In this document: piece after piece, positions 1 through 7,083 of the stretch
Layout of the letters: every line of letters begins with the position of its first letter
How positions within the stretch are numbered: position 1 is the first letter of the stretch
From: Acetobacteraceae bacterium
GTDB taxonomy: Bacteria > Pseudomonadota > Alphaproteobacteria > Acetobacterales > Acetobacteraceae
Assembly (NCBI GenBank): GCA_025356735.1
Contig: JANXRT010000147.1
Location: forward strand, 1-9,181
Length of the DNA: 9,181 nt
Direction: 5' to 3'
The notes under the pieces: model-generated
Told to the model about the DNA's origin: nothing
What the model saw: the letters and a program-made list of their open reading frames with translations, nothing else
The model's database searches: none
Made by a program: the position numbers and the translations under genes

Positions 1-1
1 G

Positions 2-1894
2 CCGATCGCGCTGGCCGCCGCGTTCTCCCGTAGCCGCCGGCTGCCCGCCATCACCGCCGCCGGCCTGGCGCTGGTGCTGGGCGAGGCGCTGCTGCTGCTG
101 GGTCCGGCACCCGAGTTCAGCGACTTCAAGGCGATCTATGCGCCGATGCACACGCCGGACGCGCGGGTGGTCGCCGAAATTCGTTCGCCGCGCGGCGAAT
201 ACCTACTGCTCGATGATTTCACCGAGCGGGTCGATACCGATGTTTCCAACAATGCCGGGCTGCTCGGGCTGTCGGGTCCGCCGCAGACCTTCGGCCTGTA
301 CCGCGACGGCAACCGCATCTCAGCCATTCCCAAGCCCGGCCTCCCGGATGTCGGCTATGCCGCTGCGGGGCTCGCCGCCGCGCCATATGAAATGGTGACA
401 AGGCCGCGCGTGCTGCTGATCGGCGCATCCGGCGGTTTTCGCGCGGCCGAGGCGCTGGCGCTCGGCGCCTCCGAGGTCGATGTCGTCGAGCCCGAGCCGG
501 CGCTGCACGCCGCCATCGCCACCCAGACCGACGATCCGCGGGTGCGGCTGCTGACAGCCGGCGCCGTTGGGGCTGCGCGTGCCGCGCCGGGCCAATACGC
601 GCTGATCGACCTGTCGGCGGATTTCCTGGATGCGGCGGAAGCCAACGCCACCGCCTTCGCCGCCGAGGCGATCGCCGATTACGTGCGTGCCCTGGCACCC
701 GGCGGCATCGTCTCGATTCCGGTTTCGATCCGCGATTTCCCGGTTTATGCCGCCCGCATGCTGGCAACCGTGCGCGCCGGTATGCTGGGCGCCGGCATCG
801 CCGATCCGCAGCGCAACGTGCTGGTCTATCGTTCGGCCTGGAGCGTGCGCATCCTGCTGTCGGCCACGCCGTGGGACGCCGCTCGCGTGGCACAGCTGCG
901 AAAATTCGCCGACGAGCGTTCGTTCGACGTTTCCTACTATCCCGGCATCGACGTGGCAGCCGCGCGGGCGAACCTTTACAACGACCTGCCGACGATCTCG
1001 TTCGCCGCCGGCGAAGTCGAAAGCGGTGGACCGGACGACGCCATCGCCGATGAGGCCGGCGCCGTGCTGGCCGGGCAATCGACACAATCGGACGCCGCCT
1101 TCAACCTGTCGCCGATCACCTTCGACCGGCCGTTCTTCTACGCCGTGCTACGCCTGTCGCAGATCGATACCATTCTGAAGCGCCTGGAAATTCTGCCGCA
1201 GGCTGAAGTTTCCGCGCTCGTGAACCTCGCCGTGCTGGTCCAGGCGGTGGTGATCGCTTGCCTGGTGCTGCTGGTGCCGTTGCTCGCCCCCAGCCGTGTG
1301 CGTGCCAGTCCCGGCGCCGGGCTGATCCGCCCGGTGTTCTACTTCTCCAGCCTGGGCCTCGGCTTCCTGTTCCTGGAGATGTTCGCCATTGACCGCGCGT
1401 CGTTCTATCTCGGCGACCGCACCAGTGCGTTCGCCCTCGTGCTGACCGGCATGCTGGTCTTCTCCGGCGCCGGCAGCCTGCTCGCCGGGCGCTTTCAATC
1501 CGACCCCCGCGCCGGCGTCCGGCTGGCGATCGCCGTGCTGGCGACATGGGCCGTGCTGGTCTGGCTGGCGTTGGAACCGGCGATGCTGGCCAGCCTTGGC
1601 CTGCCGTTCGCGGCGCGCGGTGCGCTGGTGCTGCTGCTGGTGGCACCGGTCTCGGTCGCCCTCGGCCTGCCGTTCCCGCTCGGGCTGACCCAGGCCGGGA
1701 CCGGCGGCTTCCTGCCATGGGCCTGGGGCCTGAACGGCGCGTTCTCGGTCGTTGCCACTCCGGCGGCCAGCCTGCTGGCGCGCGAGGCCGGCTTTTCCTG
1801 GGTTCTTCTGACGGCAGTGATCCTGTATGGGGTCGCGATGATCTCGTTTCCCTCGGTGGGCCTGTCCCGCCAATGGCAGGAAAAAGCCGCATGA
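2..1894 (+). CDS. Integral-membrane spermidine-synthase-like protein, 5'-truncated by window edge
   Basis: The reading frame is open from base 2, so the start lies outside the window; the in-frame GTG at 74 falls inside a hydrophobic stretch and is unlikely to be the start. After this last N-terminal membrane segment comes a soluble domain with the layout of the spermidine/spermine synthase fold: a beta-rich entry (GEYLLLDDF, about 200-230), a Gly-rich nucleotide loop (VLLIGASGG, about 410-437), an acidic strand end (VVEPEP, about 482-500) and a DLSADFLD segment (about 608-630). About seven hydrophobic helices follow (about 1216-1300, 1330-1395, 1425-1485, 1520-1590, 1618-1690, 1726-1785, 1798-1850). 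The soluble domain is therefore sandwiched between membrane bundles, as in membrane-fused SpeE homologues. Whether it transfers an aminopropyl group, methylates or only binds ligand cannot be told; the Gly loop is degenerate (GASGG rather than GGGDGG). The stop overlaps the next start (ATGA), suggesting translational coupling. Family call is confident, function is not. Confidence 0.7.
   Translation, partial: PIALAAAFSRSRRLPAITAAGLALVLGEALLLLGPAPEFSDFKAIYAPMHTPDARVVAEIRSPRGEYLLLDDFTERVDTDVSNNAGLLGLSGPPQTFGLYRDGNRISAIPKPGLPDVGYAAAGLAAAPYEMVTRPRVLLIGASGGFRAAEALALGASEVDVVEPEPALHAAIATQTDDPRVRLLTAGAVGAARAAPGQYALIDLSADFLDAAEANATAFAAEAIADYVRALAPGGIVSIPVSIRDFPVYAARMLATVRAGMLGAGIADPQRNVLVYRSAWSVRILLSATPWDAARVAQLRKFADERSFDVSYYPGIDVAAARANLYNDLPTISFAAGEVESGGPDDAIADEAGAVLAGQSTQSDAAFNLSPITFDRPFFYAVLRLSQIDTILKRLEILPQAEVSALVNLAVLVQAVVIACLVLLVPLLAPSRVRASPGAGLIRPVFYFSSLGLGFLFLEMFAIDRASFYLGDRTSAFALVLTGMLVFSGAGSLLAGRFQSDPRAGVRLAIAVLATWAVLVWLALEPAMLASLGLPFAARGALVLLLVAPVSVALGLPFPLGLTQAGTGGFLPWAWGLNGAFSVVATPAASLLAREAGFSWVLLTAVILYGVAMISFPSVGLSRQWQEKAA
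1878..1881 (+). promoter_or_regulatory. Shine-Dalgarno for the exported methyltransferase
   Basis: AGGA lies inside the last codons of the upstream gene, 9 bases before the ATG at 1891 and 12 before the second ATG at 1894. The spacing favours 1891, the ATG that overlaps the upstream TGA. Confidence 0.5.
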
Positions 1895-2751
1895 TGCTTC
1901 GTCGTGACCTGCTCATCGCCGCCGCTGCGGCGACCGTCGCCAGGCCGGGCCTGCTGCACGCCGCCCCGGCCAAGTGGGACCGCGCCGCGTTCGAGGCCGC
2001 GATGCAGGCCTCCGGCCGCCCCTGCACCCTGACCGACGCCCAGTTCCAGGCCATCCAGGCGCGCAAGCCGGCCGTGATCAAGCGCATTTCCCAATACCTG
2101 GCCGAGCATTTCGGCGCCGCCGACCCGCGCGTGGTCGCGGCGTTTGAGGCGGTACCGCGCGAATACTACCACTACCTCTATTCCGAGCACCGCGCGGCGC
2201 CGGGCGAGGCCTACGAGGACACGCCGAAGCCCTGGGCGCTGGGCTACGGTTCCGCCCTGTCCGATTATCTTGGCCAGGCCTACATGACCCAGATCTGCAA
2301 GCCGGGGCCCGACGACACGACGCTCGAGATCGGCACCGGCAGCGGCTTTCAAAGCTCGCTGCTGTCGCGCATGGTCAAGAAGTCCTACTCGATCGAGATC
2401 ATCGAACCGCTCGGCCACGCGGTCAGCAAGATCTTCGCGCCGCTCGGCTACGACAACATCCAGACCCGCGTCGGCGACGGCTATTTCGGCTGGCCCGAGG
2501 TCAAGGACGGCTTCGACATCATCATCGTAACCTGTGCCGCGCAGTATGCGCCGCCAGACCTGTTCAGGCAGCTCAAGCCGGGCGGCCGGATGATCATCCC
2601 GATCGGCCAGCCGTTCAAGCGCGGCCAGGTGCTTTACGTCTATACCAAAGACTCCGAGGGCAAGGTGCATTCCAAGCGGGATGTCGGGGTGTTCTTCATT
2701 CCGATGACGGGCGCGATGATGAAGACGCCGGCGCCCAAAGCGGAGACTTAG
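1891..2751 (+). CDS. Exported protein-L-isoaspartate O-methyltransferase family protein
   Basis: A 286-residue protein starting at the ATG that overlaps the preceding stop. Residues 1-27 look like an export signal: R4-R5-D-L-L followed by an Ala-rich core and an Ala-rich cleavage region near 24-27, resembling a twin-arginine (Tat) signal. The rest is the PCMT class-I SAM methyltransferase fold: VPREYY (88-93), SAM motif I LEIGTGSGF (145-153), YSIEIIEP (166-173), VGDGYFGWP (194-202), FDIIIVTCAA (208-217) and LKPGGRMIIPIG (228-239), ending in a typical IPMTG (270-274). Family members repair L-isoaspartyl residues in damaged proteins using SAM. Two oddities stand out: canonical PCMTs are cytosolic and about 210 residues long, and the usual substrate loop (Q-T-I-S-x-P-Y) reads SALSDYLG at 121-128. 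Because it is coupled to a membrane Rossmann protein, the two probably work together. Fold very sure, isoaspartate activity and export route inferred. Confidence 0.88.
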   Translation: MMLRRDLLIAAAAATVARPGLLHAAPAKWDRAAFEAAMQASGRPCTLTDAQFQAIQARKPAVIKRISQYLAEHFGAADPRVVAAFEAVPREYYHYLYSEHRAAPGEAYEDTPKPWALGYGSALSDYLGQAYMTQICKPGPDDTTLEIGTGSGFQSSLLSRMVKKSYSIEIIEPLGHAVSKIFAPLGYDNIQTRVGDGYFGWPEVKDGFDIIIVTCAAQYAPPDLFRQLKPGGRMIIPIGQPFKRGQVLYVYTKDSEGKVHSKRDVGVFFIPMTGAMMKTPAPKAET

Positions 2752-2797
2752 AAGGCCGCGGCAACGCCCGGGAGCGTGCTCCTCAAGTGTGGGGGTT

Positions 2798-2819
2798 CTA
2801 AGGGGCGACGGCCCCTTAG
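2798..2819. repeat. Perfect 9-bp hairpin, first half of a tandem palindromic element
   Basis: Arms CTAAGGGGC (2798-2806) and GCCCCTTAG (2811-2819) pair perfectly around the tetraloop GACG. It sits between convergent genes, and its right arm contains the TAA stop of the nitronate monooxygenase-family gene (minus strand, 2816-2818). There is no T-run directly after it on either strand, so alone it is a weak intrinsic terminator; with the neighbouring hairpin it resembles a REP-like or bidirectional transcription-end element. Confidence 0.65.
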
Positions 2820-3784
2820 CGGGTTTGGGCAGAGCCCAACCTTTCTTCTGCCTGTCTTACCATCCCCTCGATAATCGCCCCGGCGGGCAGCACGGCATCG
2901 ATCATCCCCGTCGCCTCGCCGACCCAGACCCCGACATTGTCCGGATCGCCGGTGGCCACCCCGGCCATGTAGCCGGGATGGATCGCCTCGGCCTGCGCGC
3001 GCAGCTCGTCCTCGCGACCCCGCCAGCGTTCGGTGAACGCGTTCTTCAGCACCCGCGCGGTGAACTCGTCAGGCCACTTATATAACCGGGCGATGTCGGT
3101 GGCGCGCTGGCGGGTGGTGCCGTCGCCGTCGGCTGCGATCGCCGCACGCTGGTGGTTGGGATGCACCAGCGCCTCGGCGCTCGCCCACAGGCGGGAGCCG
3201 ACCAGCACCCCGTCGGCGCCGAGCATCAGCGCCGCCGCCAGCCCGCGCCCATCGGCGATGCCGCCGGCAGCGCAAAGCAGCGTATCCGGCGCGCGTTTGG
3301 CGAGCAGGTCAGCGACTTCGGGCACCAGGGTCATGGTGGCCCGGCTGCCGGCATGGCCGCCGGCCTCGGTGCCCTGCGCCACGACGATGTCGGCGCCGGC
3401 ATCGATCGCCGCCTGGGCATGCGCCTTGGTCTGCACCTGGCAGATGAGCTGAACCCCCGCCTGCTTGACGCGCGTCGAAAACAGCGCCGGATCGGCGAAC
3501 GAGACCATCAGCGCCGCCGGCGCATGCGCCAGGACCTGGTCCAGCAACTCCGGATGTTTGGACAGCGACCACCCAATGAAGCCGCAGCCAATTCGCGCGT
3601 TGCCGGCCAGCGCGAACTCGCGCTCCAGCCAGTCGGCATCGCCGTAGCCGCCGCCAAGGATGCCAAGTCCGCCCGCCGCGGTAACAGCGCCCGCCAGGCG
3701 GCCGCCGGCGACGAAGCCCATCGGCGCGCCGAGGATCGGGTGGGTGATGCCGAGCCGTTCAGTTAGTCGGGTGCGGAGTGTCAT
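2816..3784 (-). CDS. Nitronate monooxygenase / 2-nitropropane dioxygenase family flavoprotein
   Basis: A 322-residue TIM-barrel FMN oxidoreductase. Visible landmarks are PILGAPMGFVAGG (16-28, FMN entry loop), GCGFIGW (67-72), the signature QGTEAGGHAG (137-146) with the expected active-site His144, AAGGIADGRG (172-181) and GADGVLVGSRL (189-199, phosphate binding). Family members oxidise alkyl nitronates such as propionate 3-nitronate to oxo-acids, but many homologues are FabK-like enoyl reductases or have unknown substrates, so the exact reaction is open. I chose ATG 3784 because AAGGA lies 5 bases upstream; a GTG at 3808 and an ATG at 3790 are in frame but less well placed. It is the last gene of the minus-strand operon, 39 bases after the ABM-domain gene. 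Its final codons and stop lie within the tandem hairpin element, so the C-terminal tail may derive from that element. Confidence 0.88.
   Translation of the reverse strand: MTLRTRLTERLGITHPILGAPMGFVAGGRLAGAVTAAGGLGILGGGYGDADWLEREFALAGNARIGCGFIGWSLSKHPELLDQVLAHAPAALMVSFADPALFSTRVKQAGVQLICQVQTKAHAQAAIDAGADIVVAQGTEAGGHAGSRATMTLVPEVADLLAKRAPDTLLCAAGGIADGRGLAAALMLGADGVLVGSRLWASAEALVHPNHQRAAIAADGDGTTRQRATDIARLYKWPDEFTARVLKNAFTERWRGREDELRAQAEAIHPGYMAGVATGDPDNVGVWVGEATGMIDAVLPAGAIIEGMVRQAEERLGSAQTR
2825..2849 (+). terminator. Hairpin plus T-rich run, likely terminator of the plus-strand pair
   Basis: TTGGGC (2825-2830) pairs with GCCCAA (2834-2839) around AGA, and is followed on the plus strand by CCTTTCTTCT (2840-2849). 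This is a reasonable intrinsic terminator for transcripts arriving from the methyltransferase gene. It lies inside the last codons of the convergent nitronate monooxygenase-family gene, so those codons are constrained by the hairpin. The T-run is interrupted by C, hence moderate confidence. Confidence 0.5.
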
Positions 3785-3789
3785 GGCCA

Positions 3790-3794
3790 TCCTT
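3790..3794 (-). promoter_or_regulatory. Shine-Dalgarno AAGGA deciding the start at 3784
   Basis: On the minus strand AAGGA ends 5 bases before the ATG at 3784. It overlaps the alternative ATG at 3790 and lies downstream of the alternative GTG at 3808, so only 3784 has a well-spaced site. Confidence 0.55.
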
Positions 3795-3823
3795 ATCGAA
3801 GCCGCCACAGGATCGCGGCGAGA

Positions 3824-4411
3824 TCACCGCCCGGCAAGGCTGCCAGGTGGGAGCAGCCAGGAACGCAGCGCGCGTATCAGCCGCGGCATGATGAAATAGG
3901 TGATGAGCGAGACCTGCACGAACACGCTGAGCACCTGGAGCACCATCGGCGGCACCTCCGGCAGCAGGGGATCGATCACGTGAAACGCGATCTGTGACAG
4001 CACCGAAATCGTCACGCCAAGCAGGAGGACCATCTTCCAACGCGGCGGAGCGGCCAGGCCGGTGGGCGTGAACCAGAACTCCATGCCTTCCTCGTGGCGT
4101 TCGTCGATCGCGACCTCGTCCATCCTGCGTGACCGAGCAAGCAACTCCGCGCGGTGGGATGAGGTCTCCCAGGCCCGCAGATCGGCGAAGCTGGCAAATC
4201 GTAATATTGTGACGAAGTCGCGCGACAACGAGGCCGGCGGCGGGCGCAGGATGGTCGCGCCAAGATAGCCGGGGTTTTCGGACAGGGCAGCCGCCACCTC
4301 CCGTAGCCAGGCCTCGAAGGCGGCTTCCTGGTCAAGCCGGATACGTCGGCCGTAGGACACCGTGACCGGGCCGGTATGCGCGGCTTCGGGGTATGGCTCG
4401 GTTAAAGTCAT
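3824..4411 (-). CDS. Membrane-anchored ABM-domain (antibiotic biosynthesis monooxygenase-like) protein
   Basis: A 195-residue protein in two parts. Residues about 15-115 form a ferredoxin-like ABM domain (VTVSYGRRIRLDQEAAFEAW, then PGYLGATILRPP, FVTILRFASFADLRAWE, and EGMEFWFTP). Residues about 120-185 hold the junction PPRWKM, one hydrophobic helix at about 126-146, a second at about 156-176, and a basic end after YFIMPRLIR. This matches the small membrane-bound ABM proteins I recall as COG3224, whose biochemical role is not established; soluble ABM proteins include quinol monooxygenases and haem-degrading enzymes. The PPRWK and MPRL flanks are typical of that family. The ATG overlaps the TGA of the glycosyltransferase gene (bases 4408-4411), so translation is probably coupled. 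The soluble domain probably lies on the cytoplasmic side, since no signal peptide is seen. Why it sits in a sugar-nucleotide operon is unknown. Confidence 0.8.
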   Translation of the reverse strand: MTLTEPYPEAAHTGPVTVSYGRRIRLDQEAAFEAWLREVAAALSENPGYLGATILRPPPASLSRDFVTILRFASFADLRAWETSSHRAELLARSRRMDEVAIDERHEEGMEFWFTPTGLAAPPRWKMVLLLGVTISVLSQIAFHVIDPLLPEVPPMVLQVLSVFVQVSLITYFIMPRLIRALRSWLLPPGSLAGR

Positions 4412-5613
4412 CCGGCCAACGCCTTCAGGCAGATGGCCTCGAACTGCCGCGCGACATGGGCCCAGGAAAACCGCGCCTCGACCCGGGCGCGCGCCGCCTC
4501 GGCCAATCGTAGCCGCAACGCCGGATCGTCGAACAGAAGCAGGGTGGCGCGGGCGAACTCTTCCGCCGTGTCGGCCAGCAGGAAGTGCGCGGAGGGCGTG
4601 ATGTCGAGGCCCTCGATGCCCAATGCGGTCGAGACCACCGGCCGGCCCAACGCCATCGCCTCGAACGCCTTCATCCGCGTGCCGCTGCCGACCCGCAGCG
4701 GAATGGCGGAAACCGTCGCCGCCTCGATCTCGGGCCGCACGTCGTCCACGAAGCCGGTGAACCGGAACGCGGCGCCAAACTCCCTGGCACGCGCCACCAG
4801 GCCCGGCGGCGGGTTGCGCCCGACGATCACGGCGCGCGCGCCGGGCCGGGCGGCGACGATGCGCGGCCAGATCTCGTCGATCAGGAACTCGACGCCGTCG
4901 ATGTTGGAGCGGCTGTCCATGGCGCCGGAAAACACCAGCACCGGCTCGGCCGGATTCAACGGCGGCGGCGTATACGGATAGAAATCGAGATCGACGCCGG
5001 TGTCGATCAGCTCGGTGGCCGGCAGCCGGTACAGTTCCCGCATCCGCTCCCCGTCGCGTGCCGAGACCGCGATCACCGCATCGAAGCGTCGCAATGTCTC
5101 GCCCTCGAACCGGCGCATCTTACGGGCCTGGTCCTGCCACAGCCACCGCATCGGGAATTTGGCGATGGCGGCATGACGCTCGAAGATCTCGACCTCGACG
5201 TTGTGGGTGAAGATCACCGACACCGCGTCGATCCGATCCGGCAACAGCACCGCGGCATGGGGAAAATCGACCACCACCACATCCGGCCGGGTCGCCAGCG
5301 CCCGGGCGACAACCGCCGAACCTTCGGCCGACTGGTCGCTGGCGACCGGTATCGGCCGCGCCCCGGGCAACGCCGCAAGCCGGCCAAGCCGCGTCGGCAC
5401 CGATGCCCGCCAGCTTTCGAACCGGTCGCAGACCCTCGCGATCTCGCTGTCGTGGCGGCCGCCGCCAGGTCCGGGTCCCGGCGAGACCAGGGTGACGTCG
5501 AAAGCTCCGCCCTTCATCCTCGCCAGAATGCTGGCCGTGCGTATCTTGCCGCCCTGGTCGAGCGGGAACAGGAAGCGCGGGCTGACGAACAGCAGCCGTG
5601 GCTTCACCAGCAC
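4408..5613 (-). CDS. GT4-fold glycosyltransferase (sugar transferase)
   Basis: A 401-residue retaining GT-B glycosyltransferase. The N-terminal domain opens with RLLFVSPRFLFPLDQGGKIRT (6-26), the Gly-Lys loop typical of this group, and has a THNVE segment (136-140). The C-terminal nucleotide-sugar domain shows VFSGAMDSRSNIDGVEFL (227-244), AVIVGRNP (261-268), FTGFVDDVRP (285-294), IPLRVGSGTRMKAFEAMALGRPVVST (304-329) and a terminal helix. In the usual EX7E motif the first Glu is Ser310 and Glu318 is kept, as in many relatives. It resembles sugar transferases of exopolysaccharide loci (TIGR03087-like, from memory). It starts at GTG 5613 inside the end of algD; a second GTG at 5607 would give a GTGA overlap and is equally possible. 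The coupling to algD suggests a GDP-mannose-derived donor or acceptor glycan, but donor specificity cannot be read from the sequence. No membrane segment is evident. Confidence 0.88.
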   Translation of the reverse strand: MLVKPRLLFVSPRFLFPLDQGGKIRTASILARMKGGAFDVTLVSPGPGPGGGRHDSEIARVCDRFESWRASVPTRLGRLAALPGARPIPVASDQSAEGSAVVARALATRPDVVVVDFPHAAVLLPDRIDAVSVIFTHNVEVEIFERHAAIAKFPMRWLWQDQARKMRRFEGETLRRFDAVIAVSARDGERMRELYRLPATELIDTGVDLDFYPYTPPPLNPAEPVLVFSGAMDSRSNIDGVEFLIDEIWPRIVAARPGARAVIVGRNPPPGLVARAREFGAAFRFTGFVDDVRPEIEAATVSAIPLRVGSGTRMKAFEAMALGRPVVSTALGIEGLDITPSAHFLLADTAEEFARATLLLFDDPALRLRLAEAARARVEARFSWAHVARQFEAICLKALAG

Positions 5614-6929
5614 AGGCCCTGGTATTCGATCCGGCCGGCGGCGCCGTGCGCCTGCAGTTCAGGAACACCGGCAAGGTCGAACACGGCCTGGCCGCTCAAA
5701 GCGGCGATCATCGCGGCGCGGTCGCCCTTGGCGACGTGGCCGACGATCACCAGCTCGGCGCCCTCCAGCGCCGCTTCGGGCGAGGCCGCCAGCAGCCGCT
5801 CGATATGCGGTATCTCGCGCTCGATATATTGGCGGTTGGCGCCGACCAGCCGAGCGACGTTGACCGACCGGTCGAAGATGCGCAGCTCGTAGCCGCGCCC
5901 GATCAGCCGCTCGGCCAGGATGACGAACGGCGATTCGCGCAGGTCGTCGGTGCCGGACTTGAACGACAGCCCGAACAGCGTGACGCGGCGGCGGCCATGC
6001 CGGGCGATGCCCTCGAACACCCGCTCGATGATCGCCTGGTTGCTCGGCAGCACCCCGGCGAGGAACGGCACCGGCATCGACTTCTGGCCTGCCAGCGCCA
6101 GGAAACTCCGGATATCCTTGGGCAGGCAGGAACCGCCGAAGGCGAAGCCGGGGCGAAGGTAGGCCGGCGAGATGTTGAGCGTGCGGTCCTCGCAGAACAG
6201 CCGGAACGCTTCGCGCGCATCGACGCCGTAGGAGGCGAGCACCGCCCCAGCCTCGTTGGCGAAGGCGAGCTTGACCGCGTGGAACACGTTCGACAGGTAT
6301 TTCACCGACTCCGCGACGCGGTAGGGCACGACGTGCAGGGGCGCCTCGATGGCGCCGTAAAGCTCCCGCACCACGACCGCATCGTCGCCCGCCGGGGCGC
6401 CGATCAGGGTGAACGGCGGCGCGTGGAAATCATCGACCGCGGTGCCCTCGCGGAGGAATTCCGGGTTGCTGTAATAGGCCAGCCCGTGCCCCAACTTGCG
6501 TCCGGATGCCTGTTCCAGGATCGGGATGACCCGGTCCTCGGCGGTGCCGGGCGGCACGGTGGAGCGCATCACCACCGTGTGCGGCGTCGATTTGCGGCCG
6601 ATCGCGGCGCCGATCGCCGACGCCACCTTGTCCACCGCGACCATCGACACGCCGCCGTCGGCGCCGCTCGGCGTGCCGACCGAGATGAACGACAGGTCGC
6701 TCCAGGCGACCGCAGCCTCGACATCGCCTGTGGCGCGCAGCCGGCCGGCGGCGACGCCGGCCTCGATCAGCCCGCCGATCTTGGCCTCGACGATCGGCGA
6801 CACCCCGCGGGCCAGCATCTCGACCTTCTCGGCCGAGAGATCGACGCCGATCACCTCATGGCCGAGCTGGCCCAGGCAACCGCAGGACACGGCTCCGACA
6901 TAGCCGATGCCAAAGACTGAAATCTTCAT
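5604..6929 (-). CDS. algD: GDP-mannose 6-dehydrogenase (AlgD-like)
   Basis: A 441-residue NAD-dependent sugar-nucleotide dehydrogenase that oxidises GDP-mannose twice to GDP-mannuronate, the alginate precursor in Pseudomonas. It starts with the dinucleotide-binding FGIGYVGAVSCGCLG (6-20) and has VGTPS (84-88), RSTVPPGT (122-129), SNPEFLREGTA (154-164), the Lys210/Asn214 pair in VKYLSN, the catalytic thiol Cys268 in FGGSCLPKD (264-272), GLSFKSGTDDLRESP (320-334) and LRIFDR (349-354). Glu157, Lys210, Asn214 and Cys268 fall at the same numbers as in Pseudomonas AlgD, and the QGLCW C-terminus matches AlgD's EGICW, which favours AlgD over UDP-glucose dehydrogenase. The ATG has AAGG 7 bases upstream. 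It is the first gene of the four-gene minus operon. A general GDP-uronate role in another polymer is possible, since no alginate polymerase gene is in the window. Confidence 0.9.
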   Translation of the reverse strand: MKISVFGIGYVGAVSCGCLGQLGHEVIGVDLSAEKVEMLARGVSPIVEAKIGGLIEAGVAAGRLRATGDVEAAVAWSDLSFISVGTPSGADGGVSMVAVDKVASAIGAAIGRKSTPHTVVMRSTVPPGTAEDRVIPILEQASGRKLGHGLAYYSNPEFLREGTAVDDFHAPPFTLIGAPAGDDAVVVRELYGAIEAPLHVVPYRVAESVKYLSNVFHAVKLAFANEAGAVLASYGVDAREAFRLFCEDRTLNISPAYLRPGFAFGGSCLPKDIRSFLALAGQKSMPVPFLAGVLPSNQAIIERVFEGIARHGRRRVTLFGLSFKSGTDDLRESPFVILAERLIGRGYELRIFDRSVNVARLVGANRQYIEREIPHIERLLAASPEAALEGAELVIVGHVAKGDRAAMIAALSGQAVFDLAGVPELQAHGAAGRIEYQGLCW

Positions 6930-7073
6930 GCGGGAACCTTAAATGCCTGGCTGAAACGGTTGTCGGCGAAACTAGCCGGTATCGCGGCCCCAGCCTAGGC
7001 GGCGAACGCCGGCTTGCGGTAGACAGGTCGCCCGTGTGGCCGCCAAAGCGCATAGGCCGCCCGTTTCCGTTCC

Positions 7074-7078
7074 GAGGA
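7074..7078 (+). promoter_or_regulatory. Shine-Dalgarno GAGGA deciding the start at 7084
   Basis: GAGGA stands 5 bases before ATG 7084. The in-frame GTG at 7036 has no comparable site, and the ATG at 7114 leaves out residues well preceded by this signal, so 7084 is the best start of the PLP enzyme. Confidence 0.7.
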
Positions 7079-7083
7079 CGCAG

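Noticed and set aside
219..1085. Minus-strand Arg-rich frame antisense to the membrane protein
   Set aside because: Very Arg/Pro/Ala-rich composition typical of a GC-rich antisense shadow; the plus frame is a coherent membrane protein.
1495..2670. Long minus-strand frame of about 391 codons antisense to the methyltransferase
   Set aside because: Its translation has no recognisable family, and it overlaps a well-identified PCMT with all SAM motifs. Long antisense frames are expected at this GC content.
5598..6920. Long plus-strand frame of about 440 codons antisense to algD
   Set aside because: The opposite strand encodes a clear AlgD with all catalytic residues; the antisense translation is rich in Arg, Asp, Gly and His with no motif.
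6930..7083. Possible promoters between algD and the aldolase gene
   Set aside because: The 154-base divergent gap must hold both promoters, but no -35/-10 pair with acceptable spacing could be picked out on either strand.
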